From Ruegeria arenilitoris (lineage in GTDB: Bacteria > Pseudomonadota > Alphaproteobacteria > Rhodobacterales > Rhodobacteraceae), in the NCBI RefSeq assembly GCF_042675705.1, contig NZ_JBHTJJ010000012.1: a DNA stretch of 64,000 nt. One strand, 5' to 3'. A program made the position numbers and the translations under genes. The notes under the pieces were generated by a model. That model saw only the letters and a program-made list of their open reading frames with translations, was not told where the DNA came from and ran no database searches. How positions within the stretch are numbered: position 1 is the first letter of the stretch; every line of letters begins with the position of its first letter. Shown here piece by piece: positions 1 to 7,735 of this stretch.

Positions 1-315
1 CGCTGTTGCATCCGTGACCGCCCCCGGTGTGTTGGTCACGCGAACACCAGCAGCCTGCGCTGCCGCCACATCAATGTGATTGAAACCCACCCCAAAATTG
101 GCCAGCAGTTTGCACCGCGGAACCGTGACCATTTCAAAGACATCGGCCGAAAAGACATCACCCAAAGTCGGAACGACCACGTCGTAGTCCCGCAATGCGC
201 GCGCCATCTCATTAATGCTGAGCGGTGCGTTGCTATCTCGGATTTCGACGTCGAACTCATCCCGCGCGCGGGCAGTTACGGCGGCAGTCATCGGTCGGGT
301 GATCAACAGCTTCAT
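1..315 (-). CDS. D-2-hydroxyacid dehydrogenase (glyoxylate/hydroxypyruvate reductase-like), N-terminal part only
   Basis: The first 105 codons of a gene that runs off the left edge of the window. The visible part is the N-terminal catalytic lobe of the NAD(P)-dependent D-2-hydroxyacid dehydrogenase family, with the family stretch NFGVGFNHID at residues 73-82 followed by VTNTPG at 93-98, where the domain normally leads into the Rossmann fold. The active-site Arg, Glu and His lie beyond the edge, so substrate cannot be judged; glyoxylate or hydroxypyruvate is a family-based guess. The ATG overlaps the csaA stop codon by one base (TGATG), so the two genes are translationally coupled, with proC further upstream. 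Confidence 0.85.
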   Translation of the reverse strand, partial: MKLLITRPMTAAVTARARDEFDVEIRDSNAPLSINEMARALRDYDVVVPTLGDVFSADVFEMVTVPRCKLLANFGVGFNHIDVAAAQAAGVRVTNTPGAVTDATA

Positions 316-653
316 CAGTGCATCCGCCCGCCCACGGGAACCCTGCCATCAGGACCGATCAAAACAATCTCGCCCGATTCGTCGGGCAGACCCAGAACAA
401 GAACCTCGGACATGAACCGCCCGATCTGACGCGGCGGGAAATTGACCACGGCCAGCACTTGTTTGCCCACAAGGGATTCGGGCGTGTAGTGCGCGGTAAC
501 CTGCGCCGAGGTCTTGCGCTCGCCGATCTCGTCGCCGAAGTCGATCCACATCTTGATCGCGGGCTTGCGCGCCTCGGGATAGGGTTCGGCCCGGGTGACT
601 TCACCTACGCGGATGTCGACTTTGAGGAAGTCGTCGAAGGATATTTCACTCAC
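315..653 (-). CDS. csaA: CsaA-type tRNA-binding chaperone
   Basis: A 112-residue protein of normal CsaA length made of a single OB-fold tRNA-binding domain (EMAP-II/Trbp111-like). Visible hallmarks are DIRVGEV near residue 13, the central NFPPRQIG segment and the C-terminal EVLVLGLPD strand. CsaA is described in other bacteria as a dimeric chaperone linked to protein export that also binds tRNA. It is the middle gene of proC-csaA-hydroxyacid dehydrogenase: its start lies 8 nt inside the end of proC and its stop overlaps the next start. The link to proline synthesis is positional only. Confidence 0.92.
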   Translation of the reverse strand: MSEISFDDFLKVDIRVGEVTRAEPYPEARKPAIKMWIDFGDEIGERKTSAQVTAHYTPESLVGKQVLAVVNFPPRQIGRFMSEVLVLGLPDESGEIVLIGPDGRVPVGGRMH

Positions 654-1461
654 CGGACAACTCCTTGGATCGATCGGTTGCCGCCTTTACGGCTCGGTGC
701 AACAGGTTTGGAAACCCTTCCTGTTCATGCATCAGGACTTCCAGCGCTGCCTGCGTCGTGCCGTTGGGTGACGTGACATTGATGCGCAATTGCGAGGGAT
801 CTTCCTCGGACGCTATCGCCAGAGCCCCTGCCCCGGCGACCGTCGCCTTGGCCAAGCGCATGGCCAGATCATGCGGAAGGCCTTGCGCCTCACCCGCGGC
901 AGCCAGTGTCTCAATCAAGTGAAAGACATAGGCAGGCCCCGAGCCGCTGAGACCGGTGACCGCGTCCATCTGCGCCTCATCCTGCAGGCGCACGGTATCA
1001 CCGATGGCCGAAAGCAGACCTTCGGCCAGGGTCATGTCAGAACCCGAGGTGCTGGCGTTTCCAATCAGCGCGGAAATGCCTTGCCGGATCGCCGCGGGCG
1101 TGTTCGGCATGGCCCGAATGATCGGAGTACCAGCACCCAGTACACGCTCGAACGTGGCGATGGAAGTTCCGGCGGCGACCGAGATGAACAGGGTTCCGCC
1201 TCCCCCCAACGCCTGAATTGCCGGCAATGCCTCGCCCATCATCTGAGGTTTGACGGCAACCAGAACGACGGCAGGTCTTTCAGGAAGTGGGGTGTTGATA
1301 TTGACCCCTTGCGCCCTGAGCCAATCGGAAGGGTTGGGGTCGATCACCCATACGGATGCGGATGGCAGGCCATGTTCGAGCCAACCGGCCAACATGGCCG
1401 ACCCTATCTTGCCGCATCCCAGAAGCACCAGCCCCTGATCCGCGACGCGTGACATGTCCAT
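646..1461 (-). CDS. proC: Pyrroline-5-carboxylate reductase
   Basis: Last step of proline biosynthesis: NAD(P)H-dependent reduction of pyrroline-5-carboxylate to proline in the cytosol. The 271-residue length is typical. The N terminus has a dinucleotide-binding loop (GCGKIGSAMLAGW from about residue 15) and the C-terminal dimerisation domain carries the family signature SGSGPAYVF followed by TSPNGTTQAAL. The ATG at 1461 has a strong GGGGAGGGG ribosome-binding site about 6 nt upstream, which favours it over the ATG two codons in. It is the first gene of a three-gene minus-strand operon. Confidence 0.96.
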   Translation of the reverse strand: MDMSRVADQGLVLLGCGKIGSAMLAGWLEHGLPSASVWVIDPNPSDWLRAQGVNINTPLPERPAVVLVAVKPQMMGEALPAIQALGGGGTLFISVAAGTSIATFERVLGAGTPIIRAMPNTPAAIRQGISALIGNASTSGSDMTLAEGLLSAIGDTVRLQDEAQMDAVTGLSGSGPAYVFHLIETLAAAGEAQGLPHDLAMRLAKATVAGAGALAIASEEDPSQLRINVTSPNGTTQAALEVLMHEQEGFPNLLHRAVKAATDRSKELSGE

Positions 1462-1500
1462 GATTGCCCCTCCCCAGCTTTTGCGGTTTGGGGCAAAGCT

Positions 1501-2001
1501 TTACGCGCGGCCGTAAGCCTCTGCAATGGCGACTTGCATCGCATCCTCGGGCGTACGGTTGCCCCAGGTTACCAACTGGATCGCAGGATAGTAACGCTCG
1601 GCGCTCAGGACAGCGGCGGTGATCATCGTGTCAATCTGTTCGGGGCTGGCCGATTGCCCGCCGCTGAGCACCAGACCGTAGCGGTAGACCATCAGCTTCT
1701 GATTGCCCCAGTAGGTGAAGGCGCCGGCCCAGCACTGGTCATTCATGCGGTTCAGCAATTCATAGAGATCGGAAACCCGGTCCTCGGGCGGCTCCATCTC
1801 GAACGAGCAGACCATCCGCAGGGTCTCGTCATAGTTGGACCAGGCCAACGTGATCGAGTAGGTGCGCCACTGTCCTTCGACCGCCATGGCGATCTGGTCG
1901 TCACCGATCCGGTCGAAATCCCAATCGTGGTGTTCAGCCAGATGTTCGACAATATCAATCGGATGAATGTCTTCTTCGAAGTACTGCTCGGAAAGTGCCA
2001 T
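1501..2001 (-). CDS. YbjN domain-containing protein
   Basis: A 166-residue cytosolic protein of the YbjN family, which has a fold resembling type III secretion chaperones and no settled biochemical role; in enterobacteria it has been tied to stress and motility phenotypes. The family core is seen as an acidic N terminus with DIHPIDIVEHL, then alternating strands, NQKLMVYRYGLVL and a helical C terminus. The start is supported by GAGGTGG about 5 nt upstream. It sits 39 nt upstream of proC on the same strand and may feed transcripts into that operon. Confidence 0.85.
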   Translation of the reverse strand: MALSEQYFEEDIHPIDIVEHLAEHHDWDFDRIGDDQIAMAVEGQWRTYSITLAWSNYDETLRMVCSFEMEPPEDRVSDLYELLNRMNDQCWAGAFTYWGNQKLMVYRYGLVLSGGQSASPEQIDTMITAAVLSAERYYPAIQLVTWGNRTPEDAMQVAIAEAYGRA

Positions 2002-2323
2002 GGTGCCACCTCACTTAATACCTAGCATTTCGGGGCTGGCAGCGCCCCAGCGCTAGTTGCCTGCTCTACAAGCCGGGCTTCCCCCATAGGCCTGTACTAA
2101 ATATGGTGCGCTGTGGCTGGGACTCTGGCAACCCCCATTCTTGGGGATAACAGCAATAAGTTGTGGACAGCTGGCAACGGCCACCAAAATATTGGCGCAC
2201 CCTGCAGCTTTGCCTTGATTTATTTTTGCAATGCGGCGAGACTCCCCACACTGCGACACCCAGCGCGGGTTGAGCGGTGTAGGGTCTTGCCAAAAATTCT
2301 GAAATGCCGATCTGCGGCTGGGC
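2002..2323. other. Intergenic stretch between ubiK-like gene and ybjN, no gene seen
   Basis: About 320 bases with no convincing ORF. On the minus strand it holds a small hairpin with CCCC/GGGG arms around AAGAAT (near 2137-2152) and a GGGGC/GCCCC hairpin near 2032-2050 upstream of ybjN. The region probably includes the end of the ubiK-like transcript and the ybjN promoter, but I could not place either with confidence. I checked for the conserved apical loop of SRP RNA and did not find it. Confidence 0.4.
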
Positions 2324-2572
2324 TTATTTGTCCAGCTTGGCTTCAAGCGCGGCGATCCGCGCTTCCAGCGCCGCGTTTTCTTCGCGCGCTTTCTGGGCCA
2401 TCGCGCGGACGGCATCGAACTCTTCTCGCGTGACAAAGTCGCGATCCGCCAGCCAGCGGTCGACCAAGGACTTCATCGCCGTTTCAGCCTCTTCTCGCGC
2501 ACCCTGCGCCACGCCCATTGCGTTGGTCATCAACTGGGACATATCGTCCAGAAACTTGTTGCGGGTTTGCAT
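2324..2572 (-). CDS. ubiK: BMFP / UbiK-family accessory protein
   Basis: An 82-residue protein of the BMFP family (Brucella membrane fusogenic protein, E. coli UbiK/YqiC). In E. coli UbiK is an accessory factor for ubiquinone synthesis under aerobic conditions and forms trimers. The N-terminal half is an amphipathic helix (NKFLDDMSQLMTNAMGVAQG) and the C-terminal half is a coiled coil ending in ENAALEARIAALEAKLDK, as expected for the family. GGAGTAGACAC precedes the ATG. A promoter candidate lies at 2602-2630, back to back with lgt. Confidence 0.85.
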   Translation of the reverse strand: MQTRNKFLDDMSQLMTNAMGVAQGAREEAETAMKSLVDRWLADRDFVTREEFDAVRAMAQKAREENAALEARIAALEAKLDK

Positions 2573-2601
2573 GTGTCTACTCCGGAATCGCGAATGCCTT
2601 C

Positions 2602-2630
2602 TATATGGGGGATAGAGAGCCCAGTCTCAA
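2602..2630 (-). promoter_or_regulatory. Candidate sigma70-type promoter for ubiK-like gene
   Basis: On the minus strand, TTGAGA (2630-2625), a 17-nt spacer and CATATA (2607-2602). The implied transcript starts near 2595, about 23 nt before the ATG at 2572. Confidence 0.4.
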
Positions 2631-2669
2631 GGTTGACTTGGTCAGCCAACCCCAGGCAATGAGACGCAC

Positions 2670-3557
2670 ATGCAAGCTGTTTTGAATTTCCCCGATCTGT
2701 CGCCCGAGCTGTTCTCGATTTCCGCCTTCGGAATCGAGTTCGCGCTTCGGTGGTATGCGCTGGCCTATATCGCGGGCATCCTGATCGCGTGGCGCATGGC
2801 GGTGATGGCGGTGCGCCGTCCCGCTTTGTGGCCGGATCAATCCCCTCCTCTGAGACCGGACCAGTTGGAGGACCTGATCACCTGGATCATCCTGGGGGTC
2901 ATCATCGGCGGCCGATTGGGCTTTGTTCTGTTCTATCAGCCCGAATACTACCTGTCCCACCCGCTTGAGATCCTGAAGGTCTGGCAGGGTGGCATGTCTT
3001 TTCACGGCGGCCTTCTGGGTGTGGTGATAGCATCGCTGGTCTTCGCGCGACGCCATTCGGCCCCCTTGCTTTCGCTGGCCGACTTGATCGCCCATACTGT
3101 TCCCCCCGGCCTTTTGCTTGGCCGTTTGGCCAATTTCGTCAATGCCGAGCTTTGGGGCCGACCCAGCGAACTGCCCTGGGCGGTGATCTTTCCCGGAGCA
3201 GCAGCTCAGGACTGCGCCAATGTCGCTGCTGGACTTTGCGCCCGCCACCCGTCGCAGTTGTACGAGGCTGCGCTGGAAGGCGTGCTGTTGGGCCTGCTAT
3301 TGTTGTGGCTGGTCTATCGGCGCGGCGCATTTCATTGGCCCGGTCGCATCATGGGCGTATTTCTGGCGGGCTATGGCGCTTCGCGCTTCATCGTCGAGTT
3401 CTTTCGTCAACCCGACGCGCAATTCGTATCGGTCGGAAACCCGCTGGGACTTGCGTGGCATGTGGGCGGCTACGGCCTGACGATGGGCCAGATCCTATCT
3501 GTACCGATGATCGCAGTCGGCTTGTGGTTTGCCCTACGGGCACGGCGGGCGGCATGA
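2670..3557 (+). CDS. lgt: Phosphatidylglycerol--prolipoprotein diacylglyceryl transferase
   Basis: Transfers diacylglycerol from phosphatidylglycerol to the lipobox cysteine of prolipoproteins in the inner membrane, the first step of lipoprotein maturation. The 295-residue protein has seven or so hydrophobic segments, the conserved HGGLLGV (about residue 112), the Lgt signature GRLANFVNAELWG (about 150-162) and HPSQLYEA further on. It is the first gene of lgt-methyltransferase-pgeF, each overlapping the next by ATGA. Confidence 0.97.
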   Translation: MQAVLNFPDLSPELFSISAFGIEFALRWYALAYIAGILIAWRMAVMAVRRPALWPDQSPPLRPDQLEDLITWIILGVIIGGRLGFVLFYQPEYYLSHPLEILKVWQGGMSFHGGLLGVVIASLVFARRHSAPLLSLADLIAHTVPPGLLLGRLANFVNAELWGRPSELPWAVIFPGAAAQDCANVAAGLCARHPSQLYEAALEGVLLGLLLLWLVYRRGAFHWPGRIMGVFLAGYGASRFIVEFFRQPDAQFVSVGNPLGLAWHVGGYGLTMGQILSVPMIAVGLWFALRARRAA

Positions 3558-4621
3558 GCCTGCTTGGCCATCTGACCGACCGCATCCGGCAGGACGGGCC
3601 GATGAGCGTGGCGGACTATATGGCCGAATGCCTTCTGCATCCAACGCACGGCTACTACACCACCCGCGACCCATTAGGCACACATGGAGACTTTGTCACC
3701 GCTCCGGAAATCAGCCAGATGTTCGGCGAAGTGATTGGTCTTTGCCTTGCGCAGGGCTGGATTGATCAAGGCAGACCCGGCCGGTTTGCGCTGGTCGAGC
3801 TGGGCCCGGGGCGCGGAACACTCATGGCCGATATTCTGCGGGCCACCCGGGGCGTGCCCGGGTTTCACGACGCCGCGCAGGTGGTATTGCTCGAGGCCTC
3901 GCCCGTTCTGCGCGGACTTCAGGCCGAGGCCTTGGATGCGCACGCACCGAACTGGATCGTTTCGGTGGGCGATCTCCCAGAGCTTCCGCTGTTTCTTGTG
4001 GCTAACGAATTCTTCGACGCTTTGCCCATCCGCCAGTTTCTGCGCGACGGCAACGGCTGGTGCGAACGTCTTGTGGGCCTGCAGGGCGATCAGCTGGCAT
4101 TCGGCCTTGGCCCGAGGGCGACACAAGCGGCCTTGGCGACGCGCCTCGAGGATACACGGGACGGTGATCTGGTCGAGCTTTGCGCGGCTGCCGTTCCCAT
4201 AGTGACCGAAACGGCCCGCATCATCCGCAGCCACGGTGGTATGGCTCTCGTTATCGACTATGGCGACTGGCGTTCGCTGGGCGATACGTTGCAGGCCGTC
4301 AAGGGGCACGAATACGTCGATCCGCTCGCCACACCGGGTCAGGCCGACCTGACTGCACATGTGGATTTCGAAACGCTGGCATTGGCGTCGCGCGCGACGG
4401 GCTGCGCCCATACGCGGCTAACGCCTCAGGGTGTGTTTCTTGAGCGTCTGGGCATCACACAACGCGCACAATCTCTGGCCAGCGCATTGACCGGATCAAA
4501 ACTGGAAACGCTGGTTCGCGCACATCGGCGGTTGACGCATCCCGAGGAAATGGGAAACCTGTTCAAGGTGCTGGGCCTCTACCCGAAAACTGCGATGCCA
4601 CCATCGGGACTTGGGACATGA
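3554..4621 (+). CDS. SAM-dependent methyltransferase, MidA/NDUFAF7 family
   Basis: A 355-residue class I methyltransferase of the MidA/NDUFAF7 family. The mitochondrial member methylates an arginine of the complex I subunit NDUFS2 and is needed for complex I assembly; an equivalent role here is inference. Family marks are GDFVTAPEISQMFGE near residue 40, the SAM loop VELGPGRGTLMADIL and VANEFFDALPIRQF. The start is ATG at 3554, overlapping the lgt stop (ATGA); a longer open frame begins upstream inside lgt but has no support. The stop overlaps pgeF in the same way. Confidence 0.92.
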   Translation: MSLLGHLTDRIRQDGPMSVADYMAECLLHPTHGYYTTRDPLGTHGDFVTAPEISQMFGEVIGLCLAQGWIDQGRPGRFALVELGPGRGTLMADILRATRGVPGFHDAAQVVLLEASPVLRGLQAEALDAHAPNWIVSVGDLPELPLFLVANEFFDALPIRQFLRDGNGWCERLVGLQGDQLAFGLGPRATQAALATRLEDTRDGDLVELCAAAVPIVTETARIIRSHGGMALVIDYGDWRSLGDTLQAVKGHEYVDPLATPGQADLTAHVDFETLALASRATGCAHTRLTPQGVFLERLGITQRAQSLASALTGSKLETLVRAHRRLTHPEEMGNLFKVLGLYPKTAMPPSGLGT

Positions 4622-5376
4622 CTCTGGAAATTCTGACCTCGGATTTGCTGTCACCGATTCGACACGGGTTCTTCAGTCGCAAGGGCGGCGCCTCTTCCGG
4701 CATCTTCAGCGGGCTGAATTGCGGCACGGGCTCGTCCGACCAAAGCGAGGCGGTCGCGCTGAACCGGAGCAGAGTGGCCGAGGCCCTGGGCGTTGAACTG
4801 GATGCATTGGTCGGCGTGCATCAGGTACATTCCCCGCACGTGATCACCGTCGACAAGCCGATCACAGGCGAGAAGCCAAGGGCCGATGCAATTGTCACCG
4901 CAACGCCGGGCCTCGCGCTGACGATCCTGACGGCCGACTGCCAGCCGGTGCTGTTTGCGGATCCTCAAGCGAAAGTGATCGGTGCGGCACATGCGGGATG
5001 GCGCGGTGCTCTGGACGGTGTCCTCGAGGCGGCGCTGGACGCCATGGAGGCGCTGGGCGCGCACCGCAAAGACATCACCGCCGTCATCGGCCCGACGATC
5101 TCGCAGCGCGCCTACGAGGTTGGCCCCGAGTTTCTGGATGACTTCCTTTTGGACAGCCAGGACAACGCGCGTTTCTTTGCAAATGGGCAAGGTGACCGGA
5201 TGCATTTCGACCTGCCGGCCTTTGGCCTTCACAAGCTGCGTCAGGCCGGTGTCGGGCAGGCAGAATGGACGCGGCACTGCACCTATTCCGATCCCGACAA
5301 GTTCTATTCTTACCGGCGCGCGACCCATGCCGGCGAGGCGGATTACGGCCGCCTGATTTCCGCCATACGATTGTAA
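4618..5376 (+). CDS. pgeF: Peptidoglycan editing factor / polyphenol oxidase family protein
   Basis: A 252-residue member of the PgeF (YfiH, laccase-domain) family. Members act as purine nucleoside phosphorylase/adenosine deaminase-like enzymes, and PgeF in E. coli limits incorporation of wrong amino acids into peptidoglycan precursors. Conserved metal-site segments are visible: LTADCQPVLFAD, GAAHAGWRGAL and, near the C terminus, CTYSDPDKFYSYRR. It is the last gene of the lgt operon, started by an ATGA overlap. Confidence 0.93.
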   Translation: MTLEILTSDLLSPIRHGFFSRKGGASSGIFSGLNCGTGSSDQSEAVALNRSRVAEALGVELDALVGVHQVHSPHVITVDKPITGEKPRADAIVTATPGLALTILTADCQPVLFADPQAKVIGAAHAGWRGALDGVLEAALDAMEALGAHRKDITAVIGPTISQRAYEVGPEFLDDFLLDSQDNARFFANGQGDRMHFDLPAFGLHKLRQAGVGQAEWTRHCTYSDPDKFYSYRRATHAGEADYGRLISAIRL

Positions 5377-5642
5377 AGATCGGCCAAATTGAGGCGAAAG
5401 CGCCACTTTTCCGCCACATTTATTGTGTCTATCTGTCATCAGAATCGTTGTTAATTTTTGCCAGTGCTCAGATGGTTATCCGTTCTCCGAACGTCTGATT
5501 TCTGGCATCCGAACTCAGGGGGTGCCGCAAGACTTCATCTTTGTCCTCAATTGATCCCGGAACAGCCACATCGCTGCCGCAAAGACGCGTCACATTGGCT
5601 TTACAAAGGGAAAAGGGCTTAGCCCCGAACATCGAGCAGGAC

Positions 5643-5777
5643 ATGAATATGAAGTTGAAATCTCGCTTTCTTCGCGCCGTTGTCGCGGCCACCAGGGATC
5701 AACAACCGGAAATGCCCTGGAAGCGGGTTTCCAGTCACTCTGCAAGGGTTGTGCGCCGGTTGGCCGCGCGACGCTGA
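5643..5777 (+). CDS. Possible 44-residue basic small protein
   Basis: An ATG with GAGCAGG five bases upstream opens a 44-codon frame. The product starts MNMKLKSRFLRAVV, has a central MPWKR and ends in a run rich in arginine (VVRRLAARR), giving a strongly basic, probably helical peptide. The composition and the ribosome-binding site look more like a real small gene than chance, but I cannot test conservation. The frame stays open upstream to 5541 without a better start. Confidence 0.4.
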   Translation: MNMKLKSRFLRAVVAATRDQQPEMPWKRVSSHSARVVRRLAARR

Positions 5778-5920
5778 TACGAAATCCCTCTGGGGCCAGC
5801 TGCCGGCCTCAACAGGGCAAGACGCGCGCCGGAAGCTGCTCTGGGCCGGTGCGTTAACCGAGGCTGGTATTCGCAGCCGACGTTTTTCAGGGCGTTTGTG
5901 TGCGGACAATTACGTTCGCA

Positions 5921-6106
5921 ATGTACGAGTTTGTCTGGGGGGTCATTGTGTTGACCAAACGAATGCGAAATCCATTCGCCATGCGCGGCCATGTCGGCAC
6001 CCGCATGGAGGTGGCGCACTTTTTTCAAGACAAAGAATCAAGCTGTCAGGCGGGCCTGCACGGGGATGTTTCCCGCCTGTTCGGCGTATTGGAAGGAACG
6101 GAATAA
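5921..6106 (+). CDS. Weak candidate 61-residue ORF directly upstream of the Hint-domain gene
   Basis: A 61-codon frame (MYEFVWGVIVLTKR...) that ends with TAA one base before the ATG of the Hint-domain gene, so the two could be coupled. It has no clear ribosome-binding site (a GTG at 5900 is an alternative start) and no domain I recognise. It may be only the leader of the downstream gene. Confidence 0.2.
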   Translation: MYEFVWGVIVLTKRMRNPFAMRGHVGTRMEVAHFFQDKESSCQAGLHGDVSRLFGVLEGTE

Positions 6107-6107
6107 T

Positions 6108-6890
6108 ATGACTATTCCAAATTCACTGGCGCGTGCCGCGCAGAATGCCGTCGACACTTCGGCACTGCTGCGCGAAGCACCGCGTCCAGGCACCAAACAG
6201 AAGGCGCAACTGCGTCGATACGAAGTGAGTGCGCTGCTGAAAAACGGTGAAGTTTCGCAGACACGCCACATCGCTCCGGCTTTACCCGTTTTCGAAGACG
6301 CGTTCTGCGCCTTTACACGTGGGTCACTGGTCGAGACGGAACACGGCCCGGTCGCCATCGAGGACCTGATGCCGGGCGACACGGTCCTGACCCAGACCGG
6401 CGCATCCGAAAAGGTGTTGTGGAAAGGCTCGGTCACTCTGGTACCTGGTCGCGTAGACTCGCGCGGGCGAACACGCCCTTTGACCCGCATCATGGCAGAC
6501 ACGTTCGGAATGCAAAAACCATTGTCCGGCGTCATTGCCGGCCCCGCAGCCCGCTTGCTGGCGACGCCGGCGCATCTGAGGCATCTTGGAGGTGGCCAGC
6601 CGATGCTGACACCCGTTGCCGAATTTCAGGACGGCATGTCCGTGATCGAAACGCAGCCGCCCACTCCGGTCGAGCTGTTCCATATCTGCCTGGAGCGCCA
6701 CGCGGTCATCAATGTCGATGGGCTGCAGTTCGAAACCTATCATCCCGGCGTGAACGCGGTCCGGATGATGAGCCACTCGCTGCGCTCGATCTACCTGAAC
6801 CTGTTCGCGCATATCCATTCCTTGCACGATTTCGGTCCGTTGCTTATGGCACGCGCCGGGGAGGGCGAGATCGACGCCATCACGGCGTGA
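6108..6890 (+). CDS. Hint (Hedgehog/intein-type) domain protein
   Basis: A 260-residue protein dominated by a Hint_2 domain, a family common in roseobacters. The domain opens with a cysteine (CAFTRGSLVET, about residue 67), then PVAIEDLMPGDTVLT, and closes with HAVINVDGLQFETYHPG near residue 200, matching the usual start and end blocks. The first 60 residues are a short non-Hint extension without a signal peptide. Other Roseobacter Hint proteins are fused to calcium-binding or secreted modules; this one is not, so its substrate and whether it self-processes are unknown. The ATG at 6108 has GGAAGGA 11 nt upstream. Confidence 0.85.
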   Translation: MTIPNSLARAAQNAVDTSALLREAPRPGTKQKAQLRRYEVSALLKNGEVSQTRHIAPALPVFEDAFCAFTRGSLVETEHGPVAIEDLMPGDTVLTQTGASEKVLWKGSVTLVPGRVDSRGRTRPLTRIMADTFGMQKPLSGVIAGPAARLLATPAHLRHLGGGQPMLTPVAEFQDGMSVIETQPPTPVELFHICLERHAVINVDGLQFETYHPGVNAVRMMSHSLRSIYLNLFAHIHSLHDFGPLLMARAGEGEIDAITA

Positions 6891-7012
6891 CAGCTTTAAC
6901 CATCACCACTGCATTTTGGGGGGCAACATGCAGATTTTACTGAGTTGGGCCATTTCTCTGGCCATCGTGGCGGTGCTGCCGCCATGCGCATCGCAAACCA
7001 GACGCTTCGGCT

Positions 7013-7513
7013 TTACGCCGTCCGGTTCATCCGTTCTTCCAATACGTCGAACGGCACGCCGGGTTCGTCTTTTGCACCGCGGATGACAAGCGAAGTCTTG
7101 ACGCTGGCCACGTTCGGCGTGGTCAGCAACTCACCCGTCAGGAACTGTTGAAAACTGCTGAGGTCGGGGGCGACGCATTTCAGGATGAAGTCAACCTCGC
7201 CGTTCAGCATGTGGCATTCCCGGACCAGCGGCCAGTCTCGGCAGCGGTCTTCGAACGCCCGCAATTCCGCCTCGGCCTGGCTTTCAAGGCCAACCATCGC
7301 AAAGACCTGAACTTCGAACCCCAGTTCCCGGGCGTTGACCTCGGCGTGGTATCCCCGGATAAAGCCGGCCTCCTCTAGCGTGCGTACGCGCCGCAGGCAG
7401 GGTGGGGCCGAGATTCCGACACGTTTTGCGAGCTCGACGTTGGTCATTCGTCCGTCTGCCTGCAGTTCTGCAAGGATCTTTCGGTCGATCTCGTCCAGCC
7501 GTGTCGTGACCAT
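7013..7513 (-). CDS. Lrp/AsnC family transcriptional regulator
   Basis: A 166-residue regulator with an N-terminal winged helix-turn-helix (DEIDRKILAELQADGRMTNVELAKRVG, recognition helix SAPPCLRRVRTLEEAG) and a C-terminal RAM ligand-binding domain (about residues 70-155). These proteins form octamers and usually sense amino acids. AGGAGC precedes the ATG. It is transcribed away from trxB across a 222-base gap that carries a direct repeat suited to a regulator of this type (7560-7594). Lrp beside trxB could mean control of redox or amino-acid genes, which is inference. Confidence 0.95.
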   Translation of the reverse strand: MVTTRLDEIDRKILAELQADGRMTNVELAKRVGISAPPCLRRVRTLEEAGFIRGYHAEVNARELGFEVQVFAMVGLESQAEAELRAFEDRCRDWPLVRECHMLNGEVDFILKCVAPDLSSFQQFLTGELLTTPNVASVKTSLVIRGAKDEPGVPFDVLEERMNRTA

Positions 7514-7559
7514 GCGGTGCTCCTGAAATTTTCGGTTCTTATATCAGCGCAGGTGCCAT

Positions 7560-7594
7560 GCGCAATATTCTTTCGCACCAGCGCAATAATCTTT
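7560..7594. promoter_or_regulatory. Direct repeat between lrp and trxB, candidate Lrp site
   Basis: Two copies of GCGCAATAnTCTTT at 7560-7573 and 7581-7594, start to start 21 bp apart, i.e. two helical turns. The AT-rich centre flanked by GCGC resembles sites bound by Lrp-family proteins. They lie 47-81 bp upstream of the lrp start codon, where autoregulation would act. Confidence 0.4.
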
Positions 7595-7735
7595 GTCTGT
7601 CGATCAGGCAAGCCGGCACCTTAGTACAACATGACGGACGCGTGAGACGAAGGGGCTTTAAGCTGACCGATGCTGTCGCTATATCGAAGCCCGGCGCCCA
7701 CGACGGCGCTCAGGCAATAATCGAGTGGGGGTTCC

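Larger units (their letters stand above)
5377..6107 (+). other. 731-base gene-poor stretch between pgeF and the Hint-domain gene
   Basis: No recognised gene. It contains two candidate small ORFs, listed separately (5643-5777 and 5921-6106). The first 260 bases after pgeF are AT-richer than their surroundings (around 5410-5470) and could hold the promoter for a short transcript leading to the Hint-domain gene. I found no clear terminator hairpin for pgeF. Confidence 0.4.

Noticed and set aside
2002..2323. SRP RNA, tmRNA or 6S RNA in the ubiK-ybjN gap
   Set aside because: The conserved SRP apical loop and the tmRNA tRNA-like end are absent, and no large central-bubble hairpin is evident by eye.
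6928..7086. A 52-codon ORF with a signal-peptide-like start and a G-rich run before its ATG
   Set aside because: Half of it is antisense to the 3' end of lrp, the Cys is not in a lipobox, and the C-terminal part is arginine-rich as expected of a shadow frame.
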